Made by a program: the position numbers and the translations under genes. A stretch of 64,000 nt of DNA from Cyclaneusma minus (Eukaryota > Ascomycota > Leotiomycetes > Marthamycetales > Marthamycetaceae), in NCBI GenBank assembly GCA_037179335.1, contig JAKZHN010000044.1, forward strand, positions 124,001-188,000. The letters are read 5' to 3'. Position 1 is the first letter of the stretch. Each line of letters opens with the position of its first letter. Positions 60,017 through 64,000 of the stretch are shown piece by piece. The notes below the pieces were generated by a model. It saw only the letters and a program-made list of their open reading frames with translations. It was not told the origin of the DNA and did no database searches.

Positions 60017-61708
60017 GGCGACCATGTGCCGGTGTCCAAGGGACTCCGCCTAGATGTTGAGAAGGCTAGCACCAAGGCATGGAAATGCTCAGATCGTTTC
60101 CTGGGCGCATTGTGATTTGGTTGCCGATAGAGCTCCAGCGACATCCCTCTCCCTCAATGTCCAATGACGCGCGCTAGCTTGGTCGGGCTTTCTCGGTCCG
60201 AAGCTTCCATATTGGCCGATACGAAGCACCTCCAGTAGTTGGGACTCGGAGGTTGTATCATGTCGACTATCGAGCCACTTGGCCTGTTCAGAACTCTGGT
60301 GAAGGTCGACTCTTGGGAGCTAGGATTAAATTTCAAATATAAAGTCATAAGCCGAATGTTAATGCACCTCGATACTCTGGTTTCGAAAACAGACAAACTC
60401 AAAAACCAAATATAACATGCTTGGGATGAAGAAAAAAATATATACTGGGAATTAGTACTTGATTGCAAGAGGGCTTTTGAGTGAGGCTAGACAGTATGTG
60501 TAAAGCTGCCGAATGTAAAGCTGCTCGATATGAAGTTGCGCAATATGAAGCTGTTCATAGTGTAAGGCATGAGAGCTTGTGAGCGTTCCATATGAAGTTT
60601 ATTATGCGTCCGGAAACCATCATCAATATTAATACTATAATACGCTGAACATGAAATCAACGGCCCAACTTGCTAGTCGAGATGTCCCCGGGGTTCAATT
60701 CGCCGTGTTGTCAATTTGGCAACTGCAACTGCAATTGCTCGAAGACCTGGCCATTTGGTCCCTGTTCTTCACCGGCGGGCGACAGTTCTAATCCCTCTCT
60801 AGGGTGTCGCCTGCCGGTGTCTCTGTGTATATCTTTTGTTTTTCGATCCAAATCGGCCTCTTTTGGCAAAGCCTGCCTGCTGCTTTATATAAGAATGGGT
60901 TATAACTATTATATCGCTTTTGGCAATTACGAATTAATAATTTTCATACTCGATGTTTTTGACCACTACAACAATATGATAAAGGTCGGCTGGTGTCAAG
61001 TAAAAAGTGCGGTGGTAGAGAACAGTTGACGAGTGGTGGTGATCTTCGGTCCTCCAGGCCGGTGACCGGCACGTGCCTTCATGCATGTCCGAGCTATGCT
61101 CCGCGCCAAGACCGGGGAAATGGAGACCTAGCGCTCCAGGCCAAACTTTCACATGCTTCATCCGACATGTATGTGCTTCGTGCATGTTTCCAGGCGGTAT
61201 GATGTTCGTACCCGTCGATGGCATCTGAGGCGGACGGACTCAAATCATATTCGGCTGCGCCCGTGTCGACTCGCCCACGCCGAACTGCCTTCTTATGCCG
61301 CTCTGTGATTCGACCGGAGCCCATTCCTCCCTTGCCACAGGCTCACAGCGAGTCGGACCCCGAAGCACCACTCCCCAACGCAGTCACATGGCAGAGCGGG
61401 ACTCCAGTCTGGGGAACTCCATGCACTCCACCGCAGCTGTACCATCCTTGCACGCACATGCTGCCGACGAAAGGATCCAAAGCCCATATTCTCTCTGGCT
61501 CGCACGAAGTACACGCCAACTTCTTCTTTGTTCGCAAGCTGTGATACTCGGGCCCAGCACCCAGGCCGACTTGTGCTCGATACTCAATATACTGGTGAAT
61601 CAAGCCGCGAATCTCCCGCTGCCATCTGGCATGTGCTCGGCCTCGGTACTTTCGAGGAACCAGAGTCCTGCGCTTTGGAGAACCTCGCCTTAACATACCG
61701 CAGTAACC
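60017..61708. other. intergenic, no gene seen
   Basis: About 1.7 kb between divergent genes. Near 60,499-60,560 there are four degenerate 15-17-bp units of the form tgtaaagctgc/tgaagctg. An AT-rich patch lies at 60,890-60,960. No coding or RNA gene is recognised. Confidence 0.5.
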
Positions 61709-64000
61709 ATGATCGGTATGTCCTCCTGCACCACCACCCTGGACCCTTACTTACACTATAGACCACGTACTCGGCCGACCTTCTGTGCAATTTCGAAGGG
61801 TACAAGTACTGGCAGTTCTCTCGTTCTGGTCGCTGTATTTGTTCAAGTGAGTTGGAATCTGCATCCCCGGTCGCAAGACCGAAGCTGAAATCTCACATCA
61901 GAGGTCCCAAGCATGGCCCTCCACGCCTCCGGAAGCTTTCGCAAATCGCGTCGAGACTCCTCACTCCCTGGCAGACCGTTGCGATAACTTTGCTATATCT
62001 ATACACCGCGCGCAACTTCAGCTACCTGGTCGGGCTCGAGTCTCCGGAGCCTTTAGCCAACCTGTACACCCGCTCATACTTCCGCGCAACATGGGTCATC
62101 ACCGCAATGGATGCTGGCTTTTGGACCGCCATGAAGATAAAGAGGAAATGGCTGAGAGATCTTTTGGGCATAATCTTCACCGGCTACTATCTCATTGCGG
62201 CTGAGCAGGCCGACGAGAAGGTACGGAAGGTTAGAGGTGCGCTGACAGTGGAGCACCTCCGCATAAGCTGGAACAAGGGACGTGAGTCCCCCTATCTGGC
62301 TTTCGTCCAGAAGCTGCTTCGCCCAAAGTTCATGAAATATCCGCCCAGGGCAATCAGAATTCCCAGGCCATCGAACAGCGATTACAAGGAGCCTGTCAGT
62401 GGCTGGCTATTTTTCGACGGTCCTCTATCGGCTCTTAAAGAGCATAAAAAACTCGTCCTAGATATTCCTGGTGGTGGATTCGTTGCCATGGACCCAAGGA
62501 CAAACGATGATAAGTTGTTTGCTTGGGCTGGGAAGACTGGTCTCCCAGTGCTGAGCCTCGATTACAAGAAGGCCCCGGAATACCCTTACCCCTACGCTCT
62601 CAACGAATGCTATGATGTCTATCGTACCATCATCGCCAGCCGAGGACGCTGTATAGGTTTCAGCGGAGAAGTCGTGCCCCAAATCGTCATGACCGGCGAC
62701 AGTGCTGGAGGCAACCTCGCCACGGCAACGGTCCTCATGATAATCGAGAGTGGGTCAAGCCTGACCCGGGAGCGTCAGGGTCAAGTCAAGCTACCTGTCC
62801 CGGACGGTCTTATCCTCATATACCCCGGTCTCGACTTGAATATCAGTAATTGGATTTCGGATGACGAAATGTCTCTCATCCAAGACCGCCGAATGCGAAA
62901 GACGAATGCCCCCGTCATCCGTCGGAAAAGCAGGCAATATGATGAGTTGACGAATACTCCTCATCACTCGGAGGATGAGGCGTCGCCTCCTGCGGCTCAA
63001 GACAAAACCAAAACCCAATCGTCCGCCCCTCCATCTAAACCAGACGATGCACTCGAATTTTCTATCGGCACGCCCCCTGAGCTTACTGCTTCTCCTGAGC
63101 AAGAGCGTACCGATCCTGTGCAAGAGCGTACTTCTCCCGCTCCGGAACGTGCCTCCGAAATTGAAAAGCAGGGACCTAGAAAGTCACCCTCTCATCATCC
63201 ACGACAACTCACGACCCGCCTTACAATGTCCTCTATGATGTCCTATTTCCATGACCGCGTGCTGGCCCCAGAAATGATGCGGTCTATGATCATTCTCTAT
63301 ATCGGGCCTCACAACCGTCCCGACTTTTCGAAAGACTACCTTCTGTCTCCAATTCTGGCCCCTGACTCTCTCTTATGCCAGTTCCCCAAAACGTATTTTA
63401 TCACGGGCGAGCGAGATCCTCTGATTGACGACACAGTCATATTCGCGGGAAAGCTAAAGCGTGCGAAGGCTGAAGCGCACGAAGCACGCCGGAAGAACGA
63501 CAAGAGCATAGGACCAGAATTTGACGACAGGGATGCAGTAGAGAGCTACTTGATTCCTGGCATCAGTCACGGCTTCCTTCAGTTTGCGGGCTGTTTTCCG
63601 GAAGGTTGGAACTACATATTCAAGTGCGGCAAGTGGATCCAGGAGATCTTCGAAGAATCAGATAGTAGAGAGCGAGAAAGCCATCGTCGGGTCAAAACGA
63701 ATGGAATTGTGCGTTCCGAAACACCGGCCGCGGGTTTCCGGAGACACTCCCGACAGGCGACAGAGAGCTCAGGCGAGGAGGACAGACCGCTGGAGATGAT
63801 GAGCATGTCGAAGATTCGAGAGAAGGAGCACAGCAGTGGCAGCTCGAATGCAGACGACGCGAAAAGGCGGAGAAAGGAGTTGCTAAGACAGGAGTTCCGG
63901 CAGCGAGCCAACACGGACTTCACGCGGCCGAATGTGAAAGAGAGAAAGAATGCGAAGCTTGGGAAAAGGCAGAAGAGCATGGTCAGTTTGGCGAGCAATG
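61709..64000 (+). CDS. alpha/beta hydrolase (hormone-sensitive-lipase-like), 3' end beyond the window
   Basis: A predicted membrane-anchored esterase or lipase. Exon 1 is only 61709-61715 (Met-Ile and one base), exon 2 is 61762-61846 and exon 3 is 61902 onward, open to the window end. At least 730 residues are seen. The two introns have GTATGT/CTATAG and GTGAGT/CATCAG ends. N-terminal hydrophobic segments (VQVLAVLSFWSLYLF and TPWQTVAITLLYLYTARNFS) suggest membrane anchoring. The triad is Ser298 in GDSAGGN, Asp536 in GERDPLIDD and His587 in GISHGFLQF. The oxyanion motif reads IPGGGF (near 218) where the family usually has HGG(G). A disordered insert of about 90 residues with QERTxP-type repeats splits the fold near 370-450. 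The C-terminal tail beyond 610 is basic and charged. Confidence 0.85.

Noticed and set aside
1..64000. CRISPR arrays, bacterial operons, ribosome binding sites, rho-independent terminators
   Set aside because: Introns and gene families show a fungal nuclear genome. The tandem repeats present are minisatellites and codon repeats, without spacer structure.

Overview
This window comes from a filamentous ascomycete nuclear genome (Pezizomycotina). The genes carry short spliceosomal introns of about 47-165 bp with GT(A/G)xGT donors and YAG acceptors. Several proteins belong to typical fungal families: a PtaB-type LIM-binding protein, an HbrB TORC2 subunit, Gon7, a Mim2-like protein, an Nce102-like MARVEL protein, an RGS protein and a fungal flavin halogenase. 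The first ~16.86 kb is an extremely AT-rich block with transition-only decay, as expected from repeat-induced point mutation (RIP).

Layout. Positions 1-~16,860 are a gene-free AT-rich isochore of decayed retroelements. A Ty3/gypsy relic lies on the + strand; its RT-RNase H region at ~4,450-5,090 still reads in one frame. A complete Ty1/copia element lies on the - strand at ~8,586-14,073. It has two 115-bp direct terminal repeats that differ only by transitions, plus a mutated YVDD motif. A small unmutated GC-rich palindromic island sits at ~14,615-14,770. The boundary to normal composition near 16,860 is sharp.

17-28 kb holds a dienelactone hydrolase (DLH), a flavin-dependent halogenase, a relic of a CSC1/TMEM63-type channel, eIF2-beta (-), a Mim2-like protein (+, divergent from eIF2-beta) and a MARVEL protein (-). 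A 493-bp inverted-repeat element lies at 28,265-28,757. 29.7-33.3 kb is one 1216-residue GT28/GT1 glycosyltransferase with a lipid-transfer-like C-terminal tail. 33.3-41.8 kb is a gene-poor stretch. 41.8-43.9 kb carries an RGS gene whose frame continues past a single UGA, followed directly by a second CSC1-like relic. 44.8-60 kb is dense again: an unrecognised conserved-looking protein, a degraded exon-like segment, ptaB, a U14 snoRNA inside an intron of an apparently non-coding host, hbrB, gon7 and vps39. The window ends inside an alpha/beta hydrolase gene (61,709 to beyond 64,000).

How they fit together. Most genes are housekeeping or signalling: translation initiation, mitochondrial outer-membrane insertion, tRNA t6A synthesis (KEOPS), TORC2, vacuolar tethering and G-protein signalling. 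There is no operon-like logic. The accessory signal is concentrated near the RIP block, where a DLH and a halogenase sit beside the AT-rich border without a polyketide synthase in view. All exon boundaries were inferred by eye from splice consensus and frame continuity. Family calls rest on motif recognition, not on searches.
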